A stretch of 64,000 nt of DNA from G965215055 sp965215055 (GTDB lineage: Bacteria > Pseudomonadota > Gammaproteobacteria > UBA4575). The translations under genes and the position numbers were made by a program. The stretch covers positions 868,001 through 932,000 of the forward strand of contig OZ244046.1 of NCBI GenBank assembly GCA_965215055.1, read 5' to 3'. Positions within the stretch are counted from its first letter, which is position 1, and each line of letters begins with the position of its first letter. This document shows positions 53,452 to 62,876 of this stretch, piece after piece. The notes under the pieces are model-generated. The model was given only the letters and a program-made list of their open reading frames with translations, was not told where the DNA came from and did no database searches.

Positions 53452-54872
53452 AGTGTCACCCGGGAAGGCACCTCTTTTTCACGACTCAGGCTTGTTAAAA
53501 GCGGCAGTAATAAAGTAATAGACAGATAAGCCAGGGGAATAAGCCAAGTCAACCAAACCAAGCCTTCATTATCAGGACTTTGTACATACATATTATAAAA
53601 GCTAACACCACCTAACTGATAAATGTCGTACAAAGTAATGCCACCAAGAATGATGATAAAACTTCCGGTCCAAAAAACTATGGAACGTGGCTTGCTATAT
53701 GCCCACAATACAAAGAAAAATAAAAAATACAATTCGGAAAAGCGTAAGGCTAATTGTTGATATAAAGGCGTAACCGGATTTAGACCTAGATAACCCAGGA
53801 TAATAAACGTAGCTGCAAAAATAGCGAGATTAATTTTAAACAACAGACTTCTAAAACGAATTGATTTAATTGGGTTGCGATCAATCCATGGCAAAAAAAA
53901 CAGCACTACTATTGCCAAACCCATTGCTAAAAAACCACCAAATGGATTAGGAACCGCGCGCAGCACCGTATAAAATGGAGTGAAATACCAGATTGGTGCA
54001 ATGTGATCGGGAGTATTCAGAGGATTGGCAGGATCAAAGTTGGCATGCTCTAAAAAGTAGCCATACATCTCGGGAATAAAAAATACCACAAATGAAAAGA
54101 TTGCCAGAAATACGACTGCGCCAAAGATATCTTTAACCGTGTAATAAGGATGAAATGGAACGCCATCAATCGGATTTCCATCCGAGCCTTTAATTTTCTT
54201 GATCTCAACACCATCGGGATTATTTGAGCCTACCTCATGTAGCGCCAAAATATGGAAAACGACTAACACCAGTAATACAAGTGGTACCGCAATTACATGT
54301 AAGGAAAAGAACCGGTTCAAGGTAGCATCAGAAATTACAAAGTCGCCACGGATCCACTCAGAAATCGCTTCACCAACAAATGGAATAGTATTAAATAAAT
54401 TAATGATTACCTGTGCACCCCAATACGACATGTTTCCCCATGGCAACAAATACCCCATGAAAGCCTCCGCCATGAGCGCGACATAAAGCAACATGCCAAG
54501 GATCCATATTAATTCGCGTGGATTCTTAAAAGAGCCGTACATTAAGCCACGAAACATGTGTAAATACACGACAATAAAAAAGAACGACGCCCCCGTTGAG
54601 TGTATGTATCGAATTAACCATCCCCAATTTACATCACGCATAATATGTTCCACGGATGCAAAGGCCAACTCTGCATCAGGTTTATAATGCATAGTTAAAA
54701 AGATACCGCTTAAAATCTGAATAACTAAAACTAGAAGCGCTAACGAACCAAAGAAATACCAAAAGTTGAAATTTTTAGGGGCGTAGTATCCAGACATATG
54801 CTCCTTCCACATTTTGCTGAGTGGAAAGCGTGCGTCTACCCATTCAAACAAGCCTTGCAGTTGATTGCTCAT
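53448..54872 (-). CDS. petB: Cytochrome b of the bc1 complex
   Basis: A 474-residue membrane protein holding two b hemes and both quinone sites. Heme ligands are His91/His105 and His192/His207; the second pair is one residue wider than in mitochondrial cytochrome b, as is usual in beta/gamma members. The Qo-site motif normally written PEWY reads PIWY at 293-296 (DHIAPIWYFTPFY). The C-terminal part adds further membrane helices (about 350-365, 380-392, 402-418, 438-460). It overlaps petA and petC by four bases on each side. Confidence 0.95.
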   Translation of the reverse strand: MSNQLQGLFEWVDARFPLSKMWKEHMSGYYAPKNFNFWYFFGSLALLVLVIQILSGIFLTMHYKPDAELAFASVEHIMRDVNWGWLIRYIHSTGASFFFIVVYLHMFRGLMYGSFKNPRELIWILGMLLYVALMAEAFMGYLLPWGNMSYWGAQVIINLFNTIPFVGEAISEWIRGDFVISDATLNRFFSLHVIAVPLVLLVLVVFHILALHEVGSNNPDGVEIKKIKGSDGNPIDGVPFHPYYTVKDIFGAVVFLAIFSFVVFFIPEMYGYFLEHANFDPANPLNTPDHIAPIWYFTPFYTVLRAVPNPFGGFLAMGLAIVVLFFLPWIDRNPIKSIRFRSLLFKINLAIFAATFIILGYLGLNPVTPLYQQLALRFSELYFLFFFVLWAYSKPRSIVFWTGSFIIILGGITLYDIYQLGGVSFYNMYVQSPDNEGLVWLTWLIPLAYLSITLLLPLLTSLSREKEVPSRVTL

Positions 54873-55468
54873 GCCAAGGCCTCTTCTTTCGTCATACCGA
54901 TCAATATTCTTTTTTCACTGAGAAAATAATAAGGAGGAACCTCAAGATTCTTATTTGCTGGCATGTGTTTATAAACACGTCCTGCCAAATCAAACCTCGA
55001 TCCATGACAAGCGCAATAAAACCCCCCTAGCCAGCTTGAGCCTAATCCTTTCGCACCCGGCTCAGGGCGAAATTCAGGCGAACACCCGAGATGCGTGCAG
55101 ATTCCGATTAATACCAAAAATTCCTTGTTTATCGAGCGATATTCATTTCGGGCAAACACCGGTTGATTTTCCTCTTCCGAATTAGGATCTCGAAGCTTCG
55201 ATGTCAACTTACCCAAAGTCTTTATCATTTCAGGCGTGCGCCGAATTATCCACACAGGCTTACGACGCCACACCTCTTGAATTTGCTGGCCGGGTTCCAT
55301 TTTACTTACGTCTACTTCTATTGGCGCGCCCGCGGCCAAGGCACTTGCGCTTGGATTCATACTGGAAAAAAAAGGCCAAGTCGCGACCACAGTGCCAATT
55401 CCTCCGACAACTGCTACGCCGCCCGTTAGAGCCTTGCGACGACCGTGATTAATGTTGTCTTTTGCCAT
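54869..55468 (-). CDS. petA: Rieske iron-sulfur subunit of the bc1 complex
   Basis: 199 residues with a Tat-type leader (GRRKAL at 9-14) that serves as the membrane anchor and a C-terminal 2Fe-2S domain. Cluster motifs are CTHLGC at 124-129 and CACHGS at 152-157. A strong ribosome site (AGGAGAG) lies eight bases upstream of the ATG. First gene of petA-petB-petC. The 198 bases before it hold no promoter I can name. Confidence 0.96.
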   Translation of the reverse strand: MAKDNINHGRRKALTGGVAVVGGIGTVVATWPFFSSMNPSASALAAGAPIEVDVSKMEPGQQIQEVWRRKPVWIIRRTPEMIKTLGKLTSKLRDPNSEEENQPVFARNEYRSINKEFLVLIGICTHLGCSPEFRPEPGAKGLGSSWLGGFYCACHGSRFDLAGRVYKHMPANKNLEVPPYYFLSEKRILIGMTKEEALA

Positions 55469-55666
55469 GTAGTAGGCTCTCCTTACTAATTGTCAACGAA
55501 ACATCAATAATAGAATATAGAATCAAGCGTATAGGGATTGATTTAGTGCCTATTTTTTTATAAAACTCAGCAGTAGGACATTCTCAACAACCTTCAAGAA
55601 CGCCGACTTTCAAGAGCTATTCAGGATGGCGCAAGTTCTGAATTTCGTCAAGTACAAAATCTCTGA

Positions 55667-56425
55667 TTACGCAGGGTTATCAATGTCTACAAACTCGTGT
55701 AAAAGATCAAATTTTTGAGCCAAGTGATTACCCAGTGCCTGAATTCCGTAGCGTTCCGTCGCATGATGACCTGCAGCAAAATAATGTATACCTGCCTCCC
55801 TGGCAATGTGTGCAGTAGGCTCTGATATTTCACCACTTATATAAGCATCCAGATTGTATCTAGCTGCCAACTCGATAAACCCCTGTCCAGCGCCGGTACA
55901 CCAGCCAACGGTTGTGATCGAAGCTGATCCAGCGTTGACGTGAATACAATCACGTCGCAGGGTTGCGTCAATCAAACGTCTAAAATCTTCTGCTGACGCA
56001 GCCTGGATCAAATGCCCGTAGCTACCACAAACAGATTGCGAATCAGATTGCAGCAGCCCATCAACCTGTATGCCAAGTATGCGCGCCAATTGTGCATTAT
56101 TTCCAACTTTCGGATGTGCATCCAGCGGCAAGTGATAACCCAGCAAATTGATGTCGTTCTTTAGTAATACGGCTAAACGCCTGCGTTTTATGCCGATCAC
56201 TCTCGCATCTTCATTTCTCCAAAAATAGCCATGATGTACCAAAACTGCATCGGCTTGTTTATCGCATGCAGCATCCAACAAAGCCTGGCTAGCCGTCACC
56301 CCGGTAATCAGCCTTTGAACCTTGTCTGTCCCTTCAACTTGCAATCCATTCGGACAGTAGTCATCGAAACGATTTATTTGTAGAAAATCGTTCGTATATT
56401 GTACAAGTTTTTGCAGGGCTACCAT
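55667..56425 (-). CDS. Nif3/YbgI family metal-binding protein
   Basis: 252 residues from ATG 56425 (a TTG-initiated extension to 56485 is unsupported). The family pattern is evident: DYCPNGLQVEG near the start, VLVHHGYFWRN with metal ligands, GYHLPLDAHPKVGNNAQLA and YFAAGHHATERYGIQAL. Members have a dinuclear metal centre; suggested roles include GTP cyclohydrolase-like activity, but none is settled. In betaproteobacteria it is the usual neighbour of petABC. Confidence 0.92.
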   Translation of the reverse strand: MVALQKLVQYTNDFLQINRFDDYCPNGLQVEGTDKVQRLITGVTASQALLDAACDKQADAVLVHHGYFWRNEDARVIGIKRRRLAVLLKNDINLLGYHLPLDAHPKVGNNAQLARILGIQVDGLLQSDSQSVCGSYGHLIQAASAEDFRRLIDATLRRDCIHVNAGSASITTVGWCTGAGQGFIELAARYNLDAYISGEISEPTAHIAREAGIHYFAAGHHATERYGIQALGNHLAQKFDLLHEFVDIDNPA

Positions 56426-56571
56426 GGGTATTGCAACAGTTGAATTATCCACCTGGCAAAACAAAGTATCGACAAGTATATGCAAACTATCGGCATTTAT
56501 CTTTCAAACCAAAATAGTTAAAACACGGATAGCCAGCCCAGAACCAACAATTTACTTACACGTCTCGTGTT

Positions 56572-57648
56572 TCAAGGTAAGGAATGGTTGAGCGCAGCAA
56601 GAAAAGCTTGGTTTTCATTTTCAGTACCTACCGTAACGCGCAGGCAATTTTTGAGTAGATCATTATCCGCAATATTCTTGATCATGATTTTATTTTCAAG
56701 TAGGTGCTTGAACACAACGTCAGAGGAGATATTTAAGGTTTTAAATAAAATAAAATTTGCTTCGCTGGAAAATACTTGGATACCACTCATATCCTGCATT
56801 GCTGCAATTAACTTCTCCCGTTGCCCGCAAATGAGCTTGGCTTGATTATCGAATACAGAAATATTATTTAGTGCGAAATTAGCACTCGCCTGCGTTAGAG
56901 CATTAATATTATACGGTAGGCGCAATTTATCGAGTTCCTTTAACCACTGCTTGGTACCTGACAACCAGCCAAGGCGTAAGCCGGCTAAGCCCATCTTTGA
57001 CAGCGTGCGTAACACCAGCACATGTGGATATTCTTCGGCCAGAGTCATCATGGAATATGAAGCAAATGGCGTATAGGCCTCGTCAATGATCACCATTCCA
57101 ACTGCCTGCCGTACAATTTCCTCAACATCTTCCTGTGGCCAAAGTGTACCCGTAGGATTGTTGGGGCAAGCCAAAAATATCAATGCCGGCTTATATTTCC
57201 GAATGTTTTTACATATCAGACCCAACTGTAAGGCGAAAGACTCTGCTGCCAGCGGCACCTCGACCACACGCACTCCGACAAACTCACCGATAAGCCTATA
57301 CATTGAAAAACCAGGTGTTACGGTAAGGATACAAGCATCAGGCTTAGCAATTGCCAGAATCAATAATTGAATCAGTTCATCCGAGCCGTTACCGAACATC
57401 AGATCAAGGCGAGGAGATATTGCAAATGTATTTCGAAAGGCCTGTTTAAGCTGTGCCATTTCCGCGTCGGGATAACGGTTCAGCTCAACCTTTTTTAAGG
57501 TATCCAACCATTGTTTCTGCATCGATTCAGGCAAAGAATACGGATTTTCCATTGCGTTGAGCCTGATCAGACCTTTTGTATCAGGCGGCTGATATGGGCA
57601 CAGCTTCATAAGCTCCGCACGTAACACCTGCTGTGGAGTAATAGCCAC
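56572..57648 (-). CDS. hisC: Histidinol-phosphate aminotransferase
   Basis: A PLP enzyme (358 residues) of the histidine pathway. The PLP lysine is Lys218 in RTLSKMGLAGLRLGWL; the aspartate that binds the ring is in VIIDEAY at 187-191. NENPY-type substrate motif reads NAMENPYSLP at 31-40. The start is GTG 57648, 29 bases after hisD. In most betaproteobacteria hisB follows, but here the next gene is nif3. Confidence 0.95.
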   Translation of the reverse strand: MAITPQQVLRAELMKLCPYQPPDTKGLIRLNAMENPYSLPESMQKQWLDTLKKVELNRYPDAEMAQLKQAFRNTFAISPRLDLMFGNGSDELIQLLILAIAKPDACILTVTPGFSMYRLIGEFVGVRVVEVPLAAESFALQLGLICKNIRKYKPALIFLACPNNPTGTLWPQEDVEEIVRQAVGMVIIDEAYTPFASYSMMTLAEEYPHVLVLRTLSKMGLAGLRLGWLSGTKQWLKELDKLRLPYNINALTQASANFALNNISVFDNQAKLICGQREKLIAAMQDMSGIQVFSSEANFILFKTLNISSDVVFKHLLENKIMIKNIADNDLLKNCLRVTVGTENENQAFLAALNHSLP

Positions 57649-57676
57649 TACGGCACTCTATATTGACGACAATAGG

Positions 57677-58981
57677 TTATTTTTGCTGACGGCGATATTC
57701 TGCTGATTTTGCGTGTGCAGACAGGCATTCACTATACGCCAAAGTAGCGGCTACGCTGCTCAGTTGACCAGCACCTTCACGCGAGCACTGTATAACACTC
57801 GTACGTTTTTGGAAATCATATACACCCAGAGGAGAGGAAAAGCGCGCAGTGCCAGCAGTAGGTAACACGTGATTTGGACCTGCACAATAATCACCAAATA
57901 CCTCGGGTGAATAATGCCCTAAAAATACTGCTCCTGCGTTACGTATTTTTTTAACCAACCGACCAGGTTCAGCGACGCATAACTGCAAATGCTCGGGAGC
58001 AATTTCGTTAGCAAGCCTGACTGCCTCATCAAGGTTATCAACCTGTATAAAAGCGCCATAGTCATTAATAGACTGTTTAATCGTATCCATGCGGTCAAGG
58101 CCGGCGAGCAAGTGTTGCATTTGCTTAAAAACCCGATCAATGAATTTACTTTCCGTGCACATTAATACAGCACGTGCATTTACATCATGCTCAGCCTGTG
58201 AAAACAAGTCCATCGCTACCCATTCAGGGTTTGCACTACTGTCACAAATTACCAGTACTTCAGAAGGGCCCGCGATCATATCAATACCTACTTGACCAAA
58301 CAGTTGACGTTTTGCATTAGCGACATAGGCATTACCAGGGCCCACGATTTTATCGACTTTAGGAATAGTCTGAGTACCAAACGCAAATGCAGCAATAGCT
58401 TGCGCACCCCCTATGGTAAACACTCGATCTACTCCAGCAATTGCTGCAGCTGCTAATACCATTAGGCTCACTTCACTTTGCGGTGCTGGAACGGCCATGT
58501 AGATATGCTCAACTCCAGCAACTTTTGCTGGAATTACATTCATCAATACAGTAGATGGATATGCCGCGGTTCCACCTGGCACGTACACACCTACTTTTTC
58601 CAAAGCTGTGACAATCTGGCCCAATTCATTACCATCTTCATCTTTGATTGACCAAGATTGCAACATTTGTTGTTGCGCATAGTTACGAATACGTAAAGCT
58701 GCAATACTCAAGGCTTTACGTTGTTCCACAGCTATACTTTCCAACGCGGCCTGCATCCGTGACTTTGGGACCTCCAGTTCACTGACTTGCTTGACAGCGA
58801 TCTGGTCATAGCGATGAGTAAGCTCCGATAACGCTTCATCGCCACGTTCACGTACAGCATCTATTATTTCTTTCGTTCTACGGCCCACGCTTCGTTCAGC
58901 CAGTTGACTTTTCAACAACCAAGCCTTAAATCGTGCAGGGAAATCTGCGTCTTGCGTAGTAAGACGTGTAACGCTCAGCAT
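57677..58981 (-). CDS. hisD: Histidinol dehydrogenase
   Basis: Catalyses the last two steps of histidine synthesis. The 434 residues include VGVYVPGGTAAYPSTVLMNVIPAKVAG, KIVGPGNAYVANAKR, DMIAGPSEVLVI, FSQAEHDVNARAVLM and the zinc-site segment EIAPEHLQL. A TATAAT-like sequence sits five bases before the ATG; there is no clear ribosome site. It lies 32 bases downstream of the DAHP synthase gene. Confidence 0.97.
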   Translation of the reverse strand: MLSVTRLTTQDADFPARFKAWLLKSQLAERSVGRRTKEIIDAVRERGDEALSELTHRYDQIAVKQVSELEVPKSRMQAALESIAVEQRKALSIAALRIRNYAQQQMLQSWSIKDEDGNELGQIVTALEKVGVYVPGGTAAYPSTVLMNVIPAKVAGVEHIYMAVPAPQSEVSLMVLAAAAIAGVDRVFTIGGAQAIAAFAFGTQTIPKVDKIVGPGNAYVANAKRQLFGQVGIDMIAGPSEVLVICDSSANPEWVAMDLFSQAEHDVNARAVLMCTESKFIDRVFKQMQHLLAGLDRMDTIKQSINDYGAFIQVDNLDEAVRLANEIAPEHLQLCVAEPGRLVKKIRNAGAVFLGHYSPEVFGDYCAGPNHVLPTAGTARFSSPLGVYDFQKRTSVIQCSREGAGQLSSVAATLAYSECLSAHAKSAEYRRQQK

Positions 58982-59013
58982 GTAAATTATAAATGCTTAC
59001 AAGGTGTTAGGCA

Positions 59014-60090
59014 TTACGCCGCACTTGCTGCGGATTTTAAATGACGTCGTTCGCGCACGGCACGAGCAAGCATGCGTAACAGACCCTCTGTTTCTTCCCA
59101 TCCTATACATGCGTCGGTAATACTCTGACCATAGGTTAACTCAACTCCTGGTCGTATATCTTGTCGCCCTGCGACGAGATGACTCTCCACCATAACCCCA
59201 AAGATGCGCATATCTCCAGCGCTCAACTGATTAGCGATGGACTGCCCAACCTCCACTTGTTTTCCATGTTGTTTAAGGCTGTTGGCATGACTACAATCCA
59301 CCATCACTCGTGGGGCTAAACCAGACTTTTCCAGCAGACTTGCTACCTCGTTAATGCCTTGTGGGCTATAATTCGGTTTTTTACCGCCACGTAAAATTAC
59401 GTGGCAATCTTTATTACCAGTGGTGGAAAAAATTGCTGATTTACCAGCCTTGGTTACAGACAAAAAGTGATGTGGGTTCGTTGCCGACCCAACAGCATCG
59501 ATAGCTACCTGCAAACCACCATCCGTAGAATTTTTAAACCCGATCGGGCAAGACAGGCCCGACGCCAACTCCCGATGAACTTGGCTTTCCGTAGTACGCG
59601 CCCCTATTGCACCCCAGCTAACTAAATCAGCAATGTATTGAGGGCTGATTAAATCCAAATACTCAGTGCCTGCCGGCATACCCATCTCGTTCAAACCCAA
59701 CAACAGACTACGTGCAATACGGATACCCTTATTAATCTCAAAGCTATCATCAAGGCCAGGGTCATTGATTAAGCCTTTCCAGCCTAACGTAGTGCGAGGC
59801 TTTTCAAAATAGACACGCATGATAATCATCAAATCACTGACCAATGCATTGCGTAACGCCTTCAAACGCCCGGCATATTCTCGCGCAGCAACCGGATCAT
59901 GGATTGAACATGGTCCGACAATGACAAGCAATCGATCATCCTCGCCACGCAGAATCTTCTGCACTGCAGCACGTGCGGTAAATACGCACCGAGACGACTT
60001 GTCGGTAATAGGAAGTTCATTATGCAGTGTGGCAGGTGCGATCACCTCCTTGATCTCTACGATCCTAAGGTCGTCCGTTTGATATATCAT
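59014..60090 (-). CDS. 3-deoxy-7-phosphoheptulonate synthase, class I (AroF/G/H type)
   Basis: First enzyme of the shikimate pathway, 358 residues: the sequence LLVIVGPCSIHDPVAAREYAGRL, MRVYFEKPRTTLGWKGLINDP, GARTTESQVHRELASGLSCPIGFKN, and VMVDCSHANSLKQ is the AroAI family pattern. Which aromatic amino acid inhibits it (Phe, Tyr or Trp isoform) cannot be read reliably. It interrupts the his run between hisG (23 bases upstream) and hisD, which is unusual. Confidence 0.95.
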   Translation of the reverse strand: MIYQTDDLRIVEIKEVIAPATLHNELPITDKSSRCVFTARAAVQKILRGEDDRLLVIVGPCSIHDPVAAREYAGRLKALRNALVSDLMIIMRVYFEKPRTTLGWKGLINDPGLDDSFEINKGIRIARSLLLGLNEMGMPAGTEYLDLISPQYIADLVSWGAIGARTTESQVHRELASGLSCPIGFKNSTDGGLQVAIDAVGSATNPHHFLSVTKAGKSAIFSTTGNKDCHVILRGGKKPNYSPQGINEVASLLEKSGLAPRVMVDCSHANSLKQHGKQVEVGQSIANQLSAGDMRIFGVMVESHLVAGRQDIRPGVELTYGQSITDACIGWEETEGLLRMLARAVRERRHLKSAASAA

Positions 60091-60113
60091 GGTCGTCTCT
60101 GCCCTTGGAAAGT

Positions 60114-60767
60114 CTATAGCTTTTCTGCTGCCAGTCTAAACCGTTCAATAAGAGGCTTAAGTGTAGCAGATTTTATCTTCATTGCTGCCTTGTTAACAAT
60201 CAGGCGCGAGCTAATATCTACAATGTGCTCTATGGGTACTAAGCCATTTGCCTTAAGCGTATTTCCGGTAGCAACCAAATCTACAATACAGTCAGCCAAG
60301 CCCAACATTGGCGCCAACTCCATCGACCCATACAATTTTATCAACTCAACCTGCTGGCCTTTTGCCGCAAAATGCTTGCGCGTGCTTTGTAAGTATTTTG
60401 TTGCAACGCGTATACGGCGGCTTTTAGTCATTTTACCTTCCACGCCTGCTACCATAAGTCGACACCTTGCAATGCCAAGATCCAAAGGCTCATAAATCCC
60501 CTCACCACTAAACTCCATAAGGATATCTTTTCCAGTAATGCCCAACTCGGCGGCACCATACTGCACATAAGTAGGCACATCTGTAGCACGAATAATTAAT
60601 AACCGGATACTGGGTTGACTAGTCTGCAGCACTAACTTACGTCCATCCAAATCCTTATCCGCAACAGTGATATCCATTTTTGCAAGTAAAGACAGACTGT
60701 CTTCGAAAATACGGCCCTTGGATACCGCAATCGTCACTATATTTTCGCTATCGCTGCTCATGTCCAT
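60114..60767 (-). CDS. hisG: ATP phosphoribosyltransferase, short catalytic form
   Basis: First step of histidine synthesis. 217 residues: the short HisG form, lacking the C-terminal regulatory domain of enteric HisG (about 299), so it needs the HisZ subunit, encoded elsewhere. Features: AVSKGRIFEDSLSLL, ELGITGKDILME, and DCIVDLVATGNTLKANGL. ATG 60767 or 60761 could start the protein. murA lies 35 bases upstream. Confidence 0.96.
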   Translation of the reverse strand: MDMSSDSENIVTIAVSKGRIFEDSLSLLAKMDITVADKDLDGRKLVLQTSQPSIRLLIIRATDVPTYVQYGAAELGITGKDILMEFSGEGIYEPLDLGIARCRLMVAGVEGKMTKSRRIRVATKYLQSTRKHFAAKGQQVELIKLYGSMELAPMLGLADCIVDLVATGNTLKANGLVPIEHIVDISSRLIVNKAAMKIKSATLKPLIERFRLAAEKL

Positions 60768-60802
60768 AAGAGATAAAAAAGATCACTTACCTCAAAAAAA
60801 TG

Positions 60803-62062
60803 CTAGTAAGGAACACGTCGTATATCGGCACCAAGTTGTGCCAATTTTTCTTCAATACACTCATATCCCCGGTCGATATGATAGATACGGTCAACAACAG
60901 TCTGTCCTTCCGCAACCAGCCCTGCCAGAATTAAACTTGCCGATGCACGTAAATCCGTCGCCATAACAGGTGCAGCGACCAGCTTATTTACACCATTCAC
61001 AATAGCAGTGCTGCCCCGGACTTTTATATTCGCGCCCATACGTTGCATTTCCTGTACGTGCATAAAGCGATTTTCAAACACAGACTCCGTGATCGTACCC
61101 GAACCTTGGGCAATACAATTCAATGCTGTAAATTGTGCTTGCATATCGGTAGGAAATGCCGGATAGGGCGCAGTATGGATATTAGTGCTTTTGGGTCGGC
61201 GATTACACATGTCAATTTCGACCCAATCATTGCCATAGTGTATCGTGGCCCCTGCTTCTTCCAATTTTTGCAACACCGACTCTAAAGTTTTTGGCTGCGT
61301 ATTTTTTAGCTTCACATGGCCGCCTGTAATTGCGGCAGCAACCAGAAATGTACCTGTTTCAATGCGGTCTGCTAATATGCTGTACTTGCAACCATGCAGT
61401 TTATCGACACCGCGCACCGTAATTTTATCAGTGCCTACACCTTCTATATCGGCACCCATTGCAATCAGGCAGTTAGCTAAATCGACAACTTCAGGCTCAC
61501 GTGCGGCATTTTCAATGATAGTAGTACCCGTGGCGAGCGTTGCAGCCATCATCAAATTCTCCGTGCCGGTAACTGTTACGCTATCCATGACAAGGTGAGC
61601 CCCCTTCATGCCTTTTGATTTGGCATGGATATAGCCACTTTTCACCTCAATAGTTGCGCCCATTGCTTCCAGGCCACGCAAATGCATATTTACTGGCCGA
61701 GAACCGATAGCACACCCTCCAGGCAACGACACCTCTGCATGGCCAAACCGCGTTAACAACGGACCTAACACCAAAATTGATGCGCGCATGGTTTTAACTA
61801 CTTCATAAGGTGCAAAAAACTCATTAATGCTACTGGCATTCACTTCAATGCTCATATGCTCATCCAGCACCAGGGAAACTCCCATTCGTCCTAATAGCTC
61901 CATCGTCGTAGTTACATCTCGCAAATGCGGCACATTGGCAATATACATTGGACCATCAGCCAATAGTGCAGACGCCAAAATGGGCAGCACGGCATTTTTG
62001 GCACCGGAGACACGCACCTCTCCCCGCAACGGACAACCACCATTAATTAATAATTTCTCCAT
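60803..62062 (-). CDS. murA: UDP-N-acetylglucosamine 1-carboxyvinyltransferase
   Basis: Commits UDP-GlcNAc to peptidoglycan synthesis. 419 residues; the PEP-binding Cys117 in PGGCAIGSRP is the fosfomycin-reactive residue. The N-terminal LLINGGCPLRGEVRVSGAKNAVLPILAS and the EPSP-synthase-like repeats are complete. It is the upstream partner of hisG in this run, and the only Mur enzyme in the window outside the dcw cluster. Confidence 0.98.
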   Translation of the reverse strand: MEKLLINGGCPLRGEVRVSGAKNAVLPILASALLADGPMYIANVPHLRDVTTTMELLGRMGVSLVLDEHMSIEVNASSINEFFAPYEVVKTMRASILVLGPLLTRFGHAEVSLPGGCAIGSRPVNMHLRGLEAMGATIEVKSGYIHAKSKGMKGAHLVMDSVTVTGTENLMMAATLATGTTIIENAAREPEVVDLANCLIAMGADIEGVGTDKITVRGVDKLHGCKYSILADRIETGTFLVAAAITGGHVKLKNTQPKTLESVLQKLEEAGATIHYGNDWVEIDMCNRRPKSTNIHTAPYPAFPTDMQAQFTALNCIAQGSGTITESVFENRFMHVQEMQRMGANIKVRGSTAIVNGVNKLVAAPVMATDLRASASLILAGLVAEGQTVVDRIYHIDRGYECIEEKLAQLGADIRRVPY

Positions 62063-62189
62063 AGTGGGAAAGTTATTTATGAGTTAGAGCGAGTAACAAT
62101 TACCAGAAACCTTGACGAAGCAAACAACTTCTTATCAGCTGACCAAAATACTGTAATGCAGATGAGCTTGACTAAATTCGGCAAGCCTT

Positions 62190-62876
62190 TTAATCACTAT
62201 TAATTTTCGAGCCTTTTTGAAAGCTGTCTGTTGCATCAGATACACCACTATTTGCAAGGCGTTCAATGAGTGCGCTTAGCGAAGTCTCCTTGATCTCTTG
62301 ATTAAAGCTACTACGAAAATTTTTCGCGAGGCTCAAGCCATCTACTTTCAAATCAAGTACCTTCCACCCATTCTGCTCATTGTTCCTGAAAACGTAAGCC
62401 ACCTGTAAAGGTGCCTTACCAGAACCTATGTCAAGCTCTGTTTGAACTGTGTGATATTTATCTTCCTGCATACCATGAGAGGGCAATACTTTGATTTTGG
62501 CACTACCATGATCCACTAATGACTTCGCATAAGTGCGAATCAACATGTCTTTAAATTCCGAAATAAAATTTATACGCTGTTCCTCACTGGCTTGCTTCCA
62601 ATACCTACCCAAAACCAATTTACTTATCGAAGTTAAATCGAGGATAGGCACCACGATTTCATTGATCAGCATACTAACTTGCTCAGGATTCTCCTTGAAA
62701 TGCTCCTTGTTTTCATTGAGTGTTTTAAGCACTTGTGTGGAAGTCTCCGTAATGATCTGTTCAGGTAAACGCTGATCAACAGCAGCGGCCTGATCAGCAG
62801 TGAAAATCATTAGTAACAAGACTACAGCGGTACAGGGCCTAACGACAGTACGAGAAAGACGCATAAAATTGATCAC
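62190..62876 (-). CDS. mlaC: MlaC-like phospholipid transport protein (Ttg2D)
   Basis: A 228-residue periplasmic protein: signal peptide 1-33 (ending QAAAVDQ), then the MlaC fold with ENPEQVSMLINEIVVPILDLTSISKLVLGRYWKQASEEQRINFISEFKDMLIRTYAKSL, WKVLDLKVDGLSLAKNFRSSF. MlaC shuttles phospholipids between MlaA at the outer membrane and MlaFEDB. The GTG start at 62876 has an AGAAG ribosome site six bases upstream; ATG 62864 is 18 bases away. Genes mlaFEDB are not adjacent. Confidence 0.93.
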   Translation of the reverse strand: MINFMRLSRTVVRPCTAVVLLLMIFTADQAAAVDQRLPEQIITETSTQVLKTLNENKEHFKENPEQVSMLINEIVVPILDLTSISKLVLGRYWKQASEEQRINFISEFKDMLIRTYAKSLVDHGSAKIKVLPSHGMQEDKYHTVQTELDIGSGKAPLQVAYVFRNNEQNGWKVLDLKVDGLSLAKNFRSSFNQEIKETSLSALIERLANSGVSDATDSFQKGSKINSD

